A stretch of 64,000 nt of DNA from Flavobacteriaceae bacterium (lineage in GTDB: Bacteria; Bacteroidota; Bacteroidia; Flavobacteriales; Flavobacteriaceae): assembly GCA_018699935.1 (NCBI GenBank), contig JABISF010000036.1, positions 22,973 to 86,972 on the forward strand, given 5' to 3'. The notes below the pieces were generated by a model. It did no database searches. It saw only the letters and a program-made list of their open reading frames with translations, and was not told the origin of the DNA. Shown in pieces: positions 28,414 through 36,961 of this stretch. The stretch's first letter is position 1, and each line of letters opens with the position of its first letter. The position numbers and the translations under genes are program-made.

Positions 28414-31400
28414 GTGAAATTTAAAGAATACAAAAGGCTATCACTTCCTGAAATTGCTGCTGAGGTACAAAAAACTTGGGAGCACAATAAAACCTTTGAA
28501 AAAAGCATGGCTTTTCGGGAAGGAAAACCCTCTTTTGTTTTTTATGAAGGGCCCCCTTCTGCCAACGGAATGCCCGGTATTCACCACGTTATGGCAAGAG
28601 CGATCAAAGATATTTTTTGTCGCTACAAAACCCAAAAAGGATTTCAAGTCAAACGCAAAGCCGGCTGGGATACGCATGGTTTGCCCGTAGAACTGGGTGT
28701 TGAAAAAGAATTAAACATCACCAAAAACGACATTGGCGAAAGCATCACTATAAAAGACTATAACGAAGCCTGTAAAAATGCTGTGATGCGATATACCGAT
28801 GTATGGAATGAACTAACACAGCGTATTGGCTATTGGGTAGATATGGAGGACCCTTATGTGACCTATACGCCGAAATATATTGAATCTGTATGGTGGTTGC
28901 TCAAACAAATTTTTGATAAAGGGCTTTTGTATAAGGGCTATACCATACAACCCTATTCACCCATGGCAGGAACGGGTTTAAGTTCACATGAATTAAATCA
29001 GCCGGGCACCTATCAAGACACCACCGACACCACTGTTACCGCCCAGTTTAAAACCCTTAAGGAATCGCTCCCAACTGCCTTGCAAGACCCGCTCCCCCTC
29101 TATATTTTGGCATGGACAACCACGCCTTGGACGTTGCCTTCCAATACCGCTTTAACCGTGGGTAAATCGATTGATTATGTGGTGATCCGCACTTTTAATC
29201 AATACACCCATCAACCCATTCGAGTGCTGCTCGCCAAAGATTTGGTGCAAAAACAATTTGGGAAAACCTATATTGCCTCCGAAGATTTAGACGCCTATCA
29301 GGCGGGAGATAAAAAAATTCCTTACCGCATCGAACAGCAACTCAAAGGCGCTGCACTGTTGGAGATCCGATACGAACCCATTTGGAAGGAAGCACCGCTC
29401 CCTTTGGAACATCCCGAAAACGCTTTTCGGGTGATTGCCGGAGATTTTGTTACCACTGAAGACGGAACGGGAATCGTACACACTGCGCCCACTTTTGGCG
29501 CAGACGATGCCCGAGTGGCCAAAACCGCAGTTCCTGAAGTCCCGCCCTTGTTGGTTTTGGATGAGCTTGGCAACCGGGTTCCTTTGGTTGATCTGCAAGG
29601 ACGTTTGAGAAAAGAAGTGGGCCGTTTGGGAGGAAAATACGTCAAAAACGACTATTATCCAGAAGGCACTGCACCCGATCGTTCTGTAGATGTCGAAATT
29701 GCCATCCAGCTGAAAGAAGAAAACCGCGCCTTTAAGGTGGAAAAATATGTGCATTCCTATCCCAATTGCTGGCGTACGGATAAGCCTATTCTGTATTATC
29801 CCTTAGATTCTTGGTTTATTAAGGTGACTGATGTTCGCGATCGCATGTCCGAACTTAACAACTCCATCAATTGGAAACCCAAGTCAACCGGTGAAGGGCG
29901 TTTTGGAAATTGGCTTTCCAATGCCAACGATTGGAATCTATCACGCTCCCGATTTTGGGGAATCCCACTTCCCATTTGGCGAACCGAAGACGGTCAGGAA
30001 ACAAAAATCATAGGTTCTATGGCAGCATTGATGGAAGCCATTGAAACTTCCGTCACAAAAGGATTTATGAAGTCAAATCCTTTTCAAGATTTTAAAGTAG
30101 GCGATTGGTCTGACTCCAATTACAACCAAATTGACCTCCATAAAAATATTGTAGATGCCATTGTCCTATGCAGCGACAAGGGGCTTCCGATGAGCCGTGA
30201 AACGGATTTGATTGACGTTTGGTTTGATTCCGGAGCCATGCCCTATGCCCAATGGCACTATCCATTTGAAAACAAAGAAAAAATCGATCAAGGAGAAACC
30301 TTCCCCGCCGATTATATCGCCGAAGGAGTGGATCAAACCCGAGGATGGTTTTATACTTTACACGCCATTGGAACGCTGGTGTTTGATAGCGTTGCGTATA
30401 AAAATGTGGTTTCCAATGGTTTGGTCTTAGACAAAAACGGGCAAAAAATGTCCAAACGTTTGGGGAATGCCGTTGACCCATTCACCACCTTGGATCAGTA
30501 CGGTCCGGATGCCACACGTTGGTATATGATTTCCAATGCCAATCCTTGGGACAACTTGAAATTTGATAGTGAAGGAATCGCCGAGGTACAGCGCAAGTTT
30601 TTTGGTACTTGGTACAATACCTATTCTTTTTTTAGTCTATACGCCAATATCGATGGATTTGTCAATCAAGAAGCACCCATACCTATGGCGGAACGTCAGG
30701 AGTTGGATCGATGGATACTTTCGGAATTAAACAGTTTAATTTTATCAGTTGATCAAGCTTTCGAGGACTATGAGCCCACCAAAGCGGCACGAAACATAGC
30801 CGATTTTGTGCAAGAAAAATTGAGCAACTGGTATGTTCGCCTGTGTAGAAGACGCTTTTGGAAAGGCTCTTATGAAAAAGATAAAATTGCAGCTTATCAA
30901 ACGCTGTACGAATGTCTTTTGACCCTCACCCAATTGGCAGCACCCATTGCACCTTTCTATGCAGATCGGATGTATGTTGATTTAACCGCCATGGATGCAC
31001 ATGCTCCAGATTCGGTGCATTTGACGGACTTCCCCGTGTACCAACCGGAGTTGATCGATCAAGAATTACAGCATCAAATCAATACGGCTCGCACCCTTAC
31101 ATCTTTGGCCCTTTCGCTGCGCAAAAAAGAGCAAATAAAAGTACGGCAGCCACTGCAAAAGTTGATAATCCCCGTAAAAAATGAAATCGAAAAACAACGG
31201 GTTGCCAAAATCCAAGATCAATTGCTTTCGGAAGTCAACGTAAAAAGTATTGAATTGTTGGACGATGCCAGTACTTTGTTGGTGAAGGAAATCAAACCCA
31301 ATTTTAAAAATTTAGGACCCAAATACGGAAAGGATGTTAAGGCCGTAGTCCAATGTATTCAAGCGCTGACAGCAACACAGATAGCCACTTTGGAAGAAAA

Positions 31401-31806
31401 TAAATCCTTGGAAGTGGTAATCAATGAAAAAAATATTAATTTAGGAGCCGATGATGTAGAGGTCTTTTTTAAAGATATTGAAGGTTGGCAAGTCGCCCAA
31501 GGAGGAGGAATGACCGTAGCTTTGGACATTTCCCTTACCCCCCAACTCAAAGAAGAAGGATTGGCGCGCGAATTGGTCAACCGTATTCAGAACTTTAGAA
31601 AGGATCAAGGACTCGAAGTAACTGATAAAATTGAGATTCATTTGCAGTATGATGCGGTGCTATTTCCTGCAGTAAATGCCAATAAATCGTATATTTTATC
31701 CGAAACATTGGCGCAAGACATTCACTTTGAGGAGCAACTCTCCGAAGGGAATGAAACTGCATTTGACAATATTAATACCGTGATTCAAATCAAAAAAATA
31801 GGATGA
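28414..31806 (+). CDS. ileS: Isoleucyl-tRNA synthetase
   Basis: Charges tRNA-Ile with isoleucine. The 1130-residue enzyme belongs to the long, eukaryote-like (IleS2) class. The HIGH-type motif is PGIHHV at 54-59 after FYEGPPSANG, then KAGWDTHGLPVELGVEKEL. An editing (CP1) domain contains AWTTTPWTLPSNTAL and DGTGIVHTAPTFGADDA, then comes KMSKR in KNGQKMSKRLGN around residue 680, an anticodon-binding helical domain (WYVRLCRRRFW), and a C-terminal extension. The start is GTG. The dksA-like gene overlaps the stop by 4 bases or is just adjacent, depending on which of its two ATGs is used. Confidence 0.98.
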   Translation: MKFKEYKRLSLPEIAAEVQKTWEHNKTFEKSMAFREGKPSFVFYEGPPSANGMPGIHHVMARAIKDIFCRYKTQKGFQVKRKAGWDTHGLPVELGVEKELNITKNDIGESITIKDYNEACKNAVMRYTDVWNELTQRIGYWVDMEDPYVTYTPKYIESVWWLLKQIFDKGLLYKGYTIQPYSPMAGTGLSSHELNQPGTYQDTTDTTVTAQFKTLKESLPTALQDPLPLYILAWTTTPWTLPSNTALTVGKSIDYVVIRTFNQYTHQPIRVLLAKDLVQKQFGKTYIASEDLDAYQAGDKKIPYRIEQQLKGAALLEIRYEPIWKEAPLPLEHPENAFRVIAGDFVTTEDGTGIVHTAPTFGADDARVAKTAVPEVPPLLVLDELGNRVPLVDLQGRLRKEVGRLGGKYVKNDYYPEGTAPDRSVDVEIAIQLKEENRAFKVEKYVHSYPNCWRTDKPILYYPLDSWFIKVTDVRDRMSELNNSINWKPKSTGEGRFGNWLSNANDWNLSRSRFWGIPLPIWRTEDGQETKIIGSMAALMEAIETSVTKGFMKSNPFQDFKVGDWSDSNYNQIDLHKNIVDAIVLCSDKGLPMSRETDLIDVWFDSGAMPYAQWHYPFENKEKIDQGETFPADYIAEGVDQTRGWFYTLHAIGTLVFDSVAYKNVVSNGLVLDKNGQKMSKRLGNAVDPFTTLDQYGPDATRWYMISNANPWDNLKFDSEGIAEVQRKFFGTWYNTYSFFSLYANIDGFVNQEAPIPMAERQELDRWILSELNSLILSVDQAFEDYEPTKAARNIADFVQEKLSNWYVRLCRRRFWKGSYEKDKIAAYQTLYECLLTLTQLAAPIAPFYADRMYVDLTAMDAHAPDSVHLTDFPVYQPELIDQELQHQINTARTLTSLALSLRKKEQIKVRQPLQKLIIPVKNEIEKQRVAKIQDQLLSEVNVKSIELLDDASTLLVKEIKPNFKNLGPKYGKDVKAVVQCIQALTATQIATLEENKSLEVVINEKNINLGADDVEVFFKDIEGWQVAQGGGMTVALDISLTPQLKEEGLARELVNRIQNFRKDQGLEVTDKIEIHLQYDAVLFPAVNANKSYILSETLAQDIHFEEQLSEGNETAFDNINTVIQIKKIG

Positions 31807-32189
31807 TGAATACAGAAACAAAAACACGTTATTCAGATGCGGAATTGGAAGAATTCCGAGTTTTGATCAAAGAAAAAATTGAAAAAGCCAAAGCTGATTT
31901 AGAGCTCTTAAGAAGCGCCTACATGAACGATGGGAACAACGGAACGGAAGATACCGCCCCAACGTTTAAGGCCTTTGAAGAAGGTTCAGAAACCATGTCT
32001 AAAGAAGCCAACACCCAATTGGCCTTGCGACAAGAAAAGTTTATCCGCGACCTTAAAAATGCTTTGGGACGAATTAAAAACAATACCTATGGCGTTTGTC
32101 GAGTCACCGGAAAACTAATCAATAAAAAAAGGCTTTTTCTTGTTCCTCATGCCACCTTGAGCATCGAAGCCAAAAACATGCAGAAATAA
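31803..32189 (+). CDS. TraR/DksA-family regulator with degenerate zinc finger
   Basis: A 128-residue protein like DksA: a coiled-coil N-terminal half (DAELEEFRVLIKEKIEKAKA), and a C-terminal globular part. DksA-type proteins enter the RNA polymerase secondary channel and modulate initiation. The usual four-Cys zinc finger is reduced: YGVCRVTGKLINKKRLFLVPHATLS keeps one Cys and one His. As far as I recall this form is normal for Bacteroidota, so it likely works without the C4 site. It lies in the ileS-lspA group found in many flavobacteria. Two ATGs (31803 and 31806) are possible. Confidence 0.87.
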   Translation: MMNTETKTRYSDAELEEFRVLIKEKIEKAKADLELLRSAYMNDGNNGTEDTAPTFKAFEEGSETMSKEANTQLALRQEKFIRDLKNALGRIKNNTYGVCRVTGKLINKKRLFLVPHATLSIEAKNMQK

Positions 32190-32797
32190 AAAAAGTCCTA
32201 CCCCTTCTGGTCTTTCTCTTTTTTCATTGCCTTGTTTTTAGTCAACAACTGAAGCAACAACAATGGGAGGCATCTGCTTTTACCAAGATTATCATCCATG
32301 CGCCTTGGGTGACCACTTTTCACCTCGAAGGATCCGCTGAGTCCGATTCTATTGTACTTTCCTATCGAGGGAGTGGTGAATATCAAAATCGCGTACTTCT
32401 AAAAACTGTGCCCCATCAAAAAACCTTATTCCTTTCAGAAATGATCTCTCCCCTGGCGATTTCCCATAACGATAAACTCGGAGCGCACAAGGTGATTGCG
32501 ACTTCTCTACGAATAAAAATTCCTTCCCAGCTGCCCATTCAAATTGAATTGGAAGAAGCAGAGACCTCTGTTTTCGGAACTTTGGAAGCTCTTGAAATGG
32601 TACAAAACAAAGGGAAATGTACCCTCCATGGAAAGGTTGCAGGAACTCTTCAAACAGCTGGAGCCAATGTTGCGGTTCTATTAGCTGACCTTCCCATCTT
32701 AGCCAAAAGTTTAAGTGGAGATATCGCTATCACCAAGCCCTCCACGTCAGCAATGCTTCAAATTTCAACGATCTCCGGCAATATCCATCAACCCTAA
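32186..32797 (+). CDS. Secreted beta-rich protein with apparent ATA start
   Basis: The track ORF begins at GTG 32309, but the frame stays open upstream and encodes a textbook signal peptide: KKVLPLLVFLFFHCLVFSQ. Between the in-frame stop at 32123 and this peptide there is no ATG, GTG or TTG; the only start-like codon directly before KK is ATA at 32186-32188, overlapping the dksA-like TAA by two bases. From there the protein has 203 residues. The mature part is a chain of short beta repeats (FGTLEALEMVQNKGKCTLHG) resembling DUF4097/GIN-type adhesin-like domains. Function unknown. A sequencing error at the start codon is the main alternative. Confidence 0.6.
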   Translation: MKKVLPLLVFLFFHCLVFSQQLKQQQWEASAFTKIIIHAPWVTTFHLEGSAESDSIVLSYRGSGEYQNRVLLKTVPHQKTLFLSEMISPLAISHNDKLGAHKVIATSLRIKIPSQLPIQIELEEAETSVFGTLEALEMVQNKGKCTLHGKVAGTLQTAGANVAVLLADLPILAKSLSGDIAITKPSTSAMLQISTISGNIHQP

Positions 32798-32809
32798 ATT
32801 TTTAATTTC

Positions 32810-32817
32810 TATTTTTG
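32810..32817 (+). promoter_or_regulatory. -7 box of lspA (TATTTTTG)
   Basis: Full TAnnTTTG match, 21 bases before the CTG proposed as lspA start. Confidence 0.5.
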
Positions 32818-32838
32818 CCTCAATAAAAAAATAAAATT

Positions 32839-33519
32839 CTGAAAAAGCAGCTTCCCCACTTAACGCATCTTTGGGCCTTTCTGATCATCTTGGGCATACT
32901 CTTTTTGGATCAAGGTTTAAAAATCTATATCAAACTCAATTATCCCTTAAGCTCTTATGGTGCCCCAGCCATCGTTGATTGGGGGTTTTTTAAATTGCTT
33001 TTTGTAGAAAATAAAGGCATGGCCATGGGGACCAAGCTGAATGATTTTCTTCCCTTTTTCACCGAAAAATCAGCCAAACTTTTTTTAACGGTCTTTCGCT
33101 TGTTTGCGATCCTAGGTATTGGTTACTGGCTTTGGGACAATATTCGTAAAAAAACGCACCTTCTGCTTCATTGGGCATTAGCCTTGATTTTTGCCGGAGC
33201 TTTGGGGAATATTTTGGACTCTGTTTTTTACGGACGCCTCTTTTCACACAGCTATGGACAAGTGGCAACCTTTCTACCCCCAGGGGGTGGCTATGCTCCA
33301 TTATTTTATGGTCATGTGGTCGATATGCTCCAATTTCCATTGGTGGAGTGGACTTGGCCGAAGTGGATGCCTTGGGTGGGCGGAGAAAATTATTTGTTTT
33401 TTCAGTATGTCTTTAATGTTGCAGATACCGCCATCAGTACCGGAGTGGGGATTTTAATCGTTTTTAATAAAAAGATTTTTAAACCTCAGGTGAAAAAAGA
33501 TAAGACCGCAGCGGAGTAA
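32839..33519 (+). CDS. lspA: Lipoprotein signal peptidase
   Basis: Inner-membrane aspartyl protease that removes signal peptides from prolipoproteins. The track start (TTG 32890) would cut the first membrane helix. In frame upstream lie only CTG (32839) and ATT (32836) before a stop at 32824; from CTG the protein is LKKQLPHLTHLWAFLIILG, giving about 226 residues and an intact TM1. Catalytic Asp motifs are GNILDSVFYG and FNVADTAIS. A flavobacterial insert (FLPPGGGYAPLFYGHVVDML) lies between them. The last 41 bases overlap the convergent fthC-like gene. Confidence 0.9.
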   Translation: MKKQLPHLTHLWAFLIILGILFLDQGLKIYIKLNYPLSSYGAPAIVDWGFFKLLFVENKGMAMGTKLNDFLPFFTEKSAKLFLTVFRLFAILGIGYWLWDNIRKKTHLLLHWALALIFAGALGNILDSVFYGRLFSHSYGQVATFLPPGGGYAPLFYGHVVDMLQFPLVEWTWPKWMPWVGGENYLFFQYVFNVADTAISTGVGILIVFNKKIFKPQVKKDKTAAE

Positions 33520-34057
33520 CGCAGGCGGTGAGTGGAATATCAAAAGCATCGACATCTGCGATGCGCTCCACGGGTTCAAAAAAAGACAATCCCACTTTGA
33601 TGACTTGAGGCGAACAAGCCGCTAAAAAGCGATCGTAAAATCCTTTTCCATAACCCACCCTATTTCCTTGCGTATCAAAAACCAATAGCGGAACAAATAC
33701 CACTTCGATCTTCTCCGGAGGAATCAAAATACCGGAGAGCGGCTCCGGCACGCCCCATGCATTGAGTTTGATTTTGGTTGCATCTTGAAGGAGAATGTGT
33801 TCCAAATTACCCTCGGGCAGGATTTTCGGCACTACTATACTTTTGTCGCGCCCTTGCAAAAGTGTCAGCAAAGGATTGGTCACTACTTCGTTTTTTTGCG
33901 TGATGGAAAGAAATAAATGAAATATTTCTTTTTCCCACATCGGAAGTTCCAAACAACGATTGGCTATGGCCAAACTGGCTGTGTCTACTTCCTCTATACT
34001 GAGGGCTAGACGTTTTTCCAGATACTGTCGCCTGAGAAAGGATTTTGTGTGTTCCAC
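33479..34057 (-). CDS. 5-formyltetrahydrofolate cyclo-ligase
   Basis: ATP-dependent conversion of 5-formyl-THF to 5,10-methenyl-THF in folate metabolism. The 192-residue product has LRRQYLEKRLALS at the N-terminus (basic phosphate-binding region), PLLTLLQGRDKSIVVPKI, LIPPEKIEVVFVPLLVFDTQGNRVGYGKGFYDRFL near 125-160 with the G-YGKGFYDR family signature, and VGLSFFEPV. It is convergent with lspA with an unusual 41-base overlap, and divergent from uvrC. Confidence 0.93.
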   Translation of the reverse strand: MEHTKSFLRRQYLEKRLALSIEEVDTASLAIANRCLELPMWEKEIFHLFLSITQKNEVVTNPLLTLLQGRDKSIVVPKILPEGNLEHILLQDATKIKLNAWGVPEPLSGILIPPEKIEVVFVPLLVFDTQGNRVGYGKGFYDRFLAACSPQVIKVGLSFFEPVERIADVDAFDIPLTACVTPLRSYLFSPEV

Positions 34058-34170
34058 AGAAAGGGTTATTTACGTTCGCAAATATCGCAATATTCTATGG
34101 AAGCAACCGCGCTTGGAATGAAATCGAAATGAAGTCTTCTACTTACATTTTAAATCCAAACAGAATTCAA

Positions 34171-34178
34171 TACCTTCG
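34171..34178 (+). promoter_or_regulatory. -7 box of uvrC (TACCTTCG)
   Basis: TAnnTTCG variant ending 4 bases before ATG 34183. The mRNA would be nearly leaderless. Confidence 0.45.
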
Positions 34179-34182
34179 TTTA

Positions 34183-35982
34183 ATGATTCCAGAGCAGGTC
34201 GCTTTACAGTTAAAAGGTCTTCCCGAAGAACCCGGCGTTTATCAATACTATGATAAACAGGACAAAATCATCTATGTAGGGAAGGCAAAAAACTTAAAAA
34301 AAAGAGTCGCTTCCTATTTTACCAAAACCCACGACAACAGAAAAACGGCGGTTTTAGTAAAAAAAATTGAACGTATCGAACACATCGTTGTCACCTCCGA
34401 GATGGATGCCCTCCTTTTGGAAAACAACCTGATTAAAAAATACAGGCCCCGCTATAATGTCCTGCTGAAAGATGATAAAACCTACCCCTGGTTGTGCATC
34501 AAAAAAGAAGATTTTCCGCGTATTTTCTCCACCCGAAGGGTCATCAAAGACGGGTCGGAATACTACGGCCCTTATACCCATAAAAAGACCATCTATACCT
34601 TATTGGATTTGATCAAAGGCTTATATCCCATTCGCTCTTGTACCTATGACCTAAGCCCTGAAAAAATTGCATCCAAAAAATACAAGCTCTGTTTGGAATA
34701 TCACTTGGGAAACTGCCTAGGCCCATGCGAATCAAAAATGACCGCTGAAGATTATGCGGAAAATATTGCTGCGGTTCGAAACATCATTAAAGGAGATTTT
34801 AAAAGTGCTTTGATCGATTTAACAAAGCAGATGATGCAGTATGCGGATGAATTGGCTTTCGAAAAGGCACAAAAAATCAAAGAAAAAATTGAAAGCCTAG
34901 AAAACTATCAATCCAAATCGACCATTGTTAATCCAAAAATCAACAATGTGGATGTTTTTTCCATCATCAGTGATGAAAGTTATGGTTACATCAATTATTT
35001 ACAGGTAGCGCACGGGGCTATTGTTCGTTCGCATACCTTGGAAATCAAAAAAAAATTGGAAGAGACCGATGCAGAATTGTTACAATTGGGAATCATCGAA
35101 ATTCGGCAATTGTTTTACAGTAGTGCTACGATTGTTTTTTCTTCTGAAAAAATCACCTTGGGGGAATCCATAAAAGTTGTTTTACCCCAACAAGGGGACA
35201 AACGAAAACTCCTTGACCTTTCGTTGCGAAATGCGAAATTTTTTAGGATGGATCGGTTTAAACAGATGAAGATTGTGGATCCCGACCGTCATGTCAAACG
35301 CATCATGAGCCAGATGAAGGCCGACTTACGTTTGTCTGCCGAACCCTATCATATCGAGTGTTTTGACAACTCCAACATTCAGGGCAGCAATCCGGTTGCC
35401 GCATGTGTAGTGTTTAAAAGTGGAAAACCCAGTAAAAAAGAGTATCGGCATTACAACATCAAAACCGTTGTTGGTCCCGACGACTTTGCTTCCATGGAGG
35501 AAGTCGTATTCCGACGTTATAAACGATTGAAGGAAGAGGACGCACCACTGCCCCAATTAATTGTCATCGACGGAGGAAAAGGGCAGCTTTCTTCTGCTGT
35601 AAAAAGTCTTGATCTCTTGGGTTTAAGAGGGCAAATCGCCATCGTAGGCATCGCCAAACGCTTGGAAGAAATCTACTTTCCCGAGGACCCTATTCCACTG
35701 TATTTGGATAAAAAATCTGAAAGTCTAAAAATCATTCAGCGGGCAAGAGACGAAGCCCACCGTTTTGGAATTACTTTTCATCGTCAAAAAAGAAGCAATC
35801 AAAGTTTGCATTCCCAACTGGATCAAATTGAAGGCATTGGTCCCACCACCCGTGCTGCCCTATTACAACAATTTAAATCCTTTAAAAGAGTTCAAACCGC
35901 TAGTGAACAAGATCTGGTATCCTTGTTGGGTGCAAAAAGAGGGAAGAAAATTTTCGCTGCCATAAAAGTAGCAACTTCCTAA
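34183..35982 (+). CDS. uvrC: Excinuclease ABC subunit C
   Basis: Makes both incisions in nucleotide excision repair with UvrB. I start at ATG 34183 (MIPEQVALQLKGLPEEPGVY), which gives 599 residues, the usual length; the track start adds 46 residues without family resemblance and crosses a promoter-like box. In order: GIY-YIG domain (GVYQYYD, IIYVGKAKNLKKRVASYF), UVR motif (FEKAQKIKEKIESLE, near 230), RNase-H-like nuclease (IECFDNSNIQGSNPVAACV, VIDGGKGQLSSA), and a C-terminal HhH pair (IEGIGPTTRAALLQQF). Confidence 0.96.
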   Translation: MIPEQVALQLKGLPEEPGVYQYYDKQDKIIYVGKAKNLKKRVASYFTKTHDNRKTAVLVKKIERIEHIVVTSEMDALLLENNLIKKYRPRYNVLLKDDKTYPWLCIKKEDFPRIFSTRRVIKDGSEYYGPYTHKKTIYTLLDLIKGLYPIRSCTYDLSPEKIASKKYKLCLEYHLGNCLGPCESKMTAEDYAENIAAVRNIIKGDFKSALIDLTKQMMQYADELAFEKAQKIKEKIESLENYQSKSTIVNPKINNVDVFSIISDESYGYINYLQVAHGAIVRSHTLEIKKKLEETDAELLQLGIIEIRQLFYSSATIVFSSEKITLGESIKVVLPQQGDKRKLLDLSLRNAKFFRMDRFKQMKIVDPDRHVKRIMSQMKADLRLSAEPYHIECFDNSNIQGSNPVAACVVFKSGKPSKKEYRHYNIKTVVGPDDFASMEEVVFRRYKRLKEEDAPLPQLIVIDGGKGQLSSAVKSLDLLGLRGQIAIVGIAKRLEEIYFPEDPIPLYLDKKSESLKIIQRARDEAHRFGITFHRQKRSNQSLHSQLDQIEGIGPTTRAALLQQFKSFKRVQTASEQDLVSLLGAKRGKKIFAAIKVATS

Positions 35983-36006
35983 ATTTCGGAAGGCTAACGA
36001 TCAAAA

Positions 36007-36050
36007 AATAACGCCCCCTTAACAATTTGTGGAATGGTTTTAGCGTTATT
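36007..36050. repeat. Inverted repeat AATAACGC ... GCGTTATT upstream of the DUF3108 gene
   Basis: Perfect 8-base arms (36007-36014 and 36043-36050) with 28 bases between. The right arm lies about 15 bases before the -7 box. It may be an operator; the loop is too long and T-poor for a terminator. Confidence 0.3.
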
Positions 36051-36065
36051 CCCATGAGCAATTTC

Positions 36066-36073
36066 TATTTTTG
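36066..36073 (+). promoter_or_regulatory. -7 box of the DUF3108 gene (TATTTTTG)
   Basis: Full match ending 3 bases before ATG 36077. The TTG used by the ORF track (36071) is part of this box. Confidence 0.5.
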
Positions 36074-36076
36074 AAT

Positions 36077-36874
36077 ATGAAAAATATTTTTCTACTCATC
36101 CTCGCATTATGGATGTTCAGCGGTTTTCAACAATTACCGGAAACCACTTCCTCCTATCCTATTCCCCCTTTTAAGGAGGGCGAATGGTTTCAATTACGCA
36201 TCCATTACGGGCTCATTAATGCGGGTTATGCAACGCTTTCCCTAGAAAAAGACAGCCTTGAAAACAAAGCCGTTTTCCACGCCAAAGGTTTTGGTGAAAC
36301 TACCGGGATTTCGAGTTTTTTCTTTAAAGTGGAAGATTATTATGAAAGTTATTTTGACGAAAAAAGTGGTCTCCCCTATAAGTTTATCCGAAATATTGAT
36401 GAAGGAGGATATACCAAGAATGTGGAAATCAACTTTGACCATGAAAAAAGGATCGCTCATGTGAATGACAAAAAGAAGAACACCCAAAAAAAGTTTGTCT
36501 TTGAAAAAGACGTACAAGATTTGATTTCTTGTTTTTACTATTTGCGAAACTTTTATCCCGAAGAGGAAATTCTTGTCAATGAAAGTTTTAGTTTAAATAT
36601 GTTTTTCGACAATGAAAATTATATATTTAAACTAAAGTACCTCGGCAAAGAAAACGTGAGCACAAAATTTGGCGAAGTGCGTTGTATCAAATTTCGCCCG
36701 CTCGTTCAGTCGGGGCGTGTGTTTAAGGAACAAGAGAGTTTAACGTTGTGGATTTCGGACGACAAAAATAAAATCCCTGTTCGTCTTCAAGCCGATATTT
36801 TGGTGGGATCCATCAAGGCCGATTTGGAAAATTTCAAAAATTTAAAACATCCCTTTGAAATCCAGGTTCGTTGA
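36077..36874 (+). CDS. DUF3108 family exported protein
   Basis: About 265 residues from ATG 36077 (MKNIFLLILALWMFSGF, a signal peptide). The mature part starts near PPFKEGEWFQLRIHYGLINAG, typical of the DUF3108 opening (EGE...Y.G...AG.A.L), followed by a beta-rich lipocalin-like stretch: GFGETTGISSFFFKVEDYYES and LPYKFIRNIDEGGYTKNVEI. The C-terminal half has CIKFRPLVQSGRVFKEQESLTLWIS. DUF3108 proteins are periplasmic with unknown role. It precedes the M23 peptidase gene in the same direction, and this pairing is often seen in flavobacteria, so a cell-envelope role is plausible. Confidence 0.8.
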   Translation: MKNIFLLILALWMFSGFQQLPETTSSYPIPPFKEGEWFQLRIHYGLINAGYATLSLEKDSLENKAVFHAKGFGETTGISSFFFKVEDYYESYFDEKSGLPYKFIRNIDEGGYTKNVEINFDHEKRIAHVNDKKKNTQKKFVFEKDVQDLISCFYYLRNFYPEEEILVNESFSLNMFFDNENYIFKLKYLGKENVSTKFGEVRCIKFRPLVQSGRVFKEQESLTLWISDDKNKIPVRLQADILVGSIKADLENFKNLKHPFEIQVR

Positions 36875-36912
36875 AGGGTTGCTGTGAATTGTAAATAAAA
36901 ACCTCGCATCCG

Positions 36913-36943
36913 TTGTATTAAATTCTTAAGCTTCTTAACTTTG
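36913..36943 (+). promoter_or_regulatory. Promoter of the M23 peptidase gene
   Basis: TTG, 20 bases, TAACTTTG: one of the best matches in the window, ending 18 bases before the GTG start at 36962. The track's TTG start (36941) lies inside the -7 box. Confidence 0.7.
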
Positions 36944-36961
36944 ATTCCCAAAAGCACTTTC

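Noticed and set aside
32090-32160. Loss of zinc cysteines in the DksA-like protein as evidence of decay
   Set aside because: The remaining motif is well formed and, to my knowledge, usual in this phylum.
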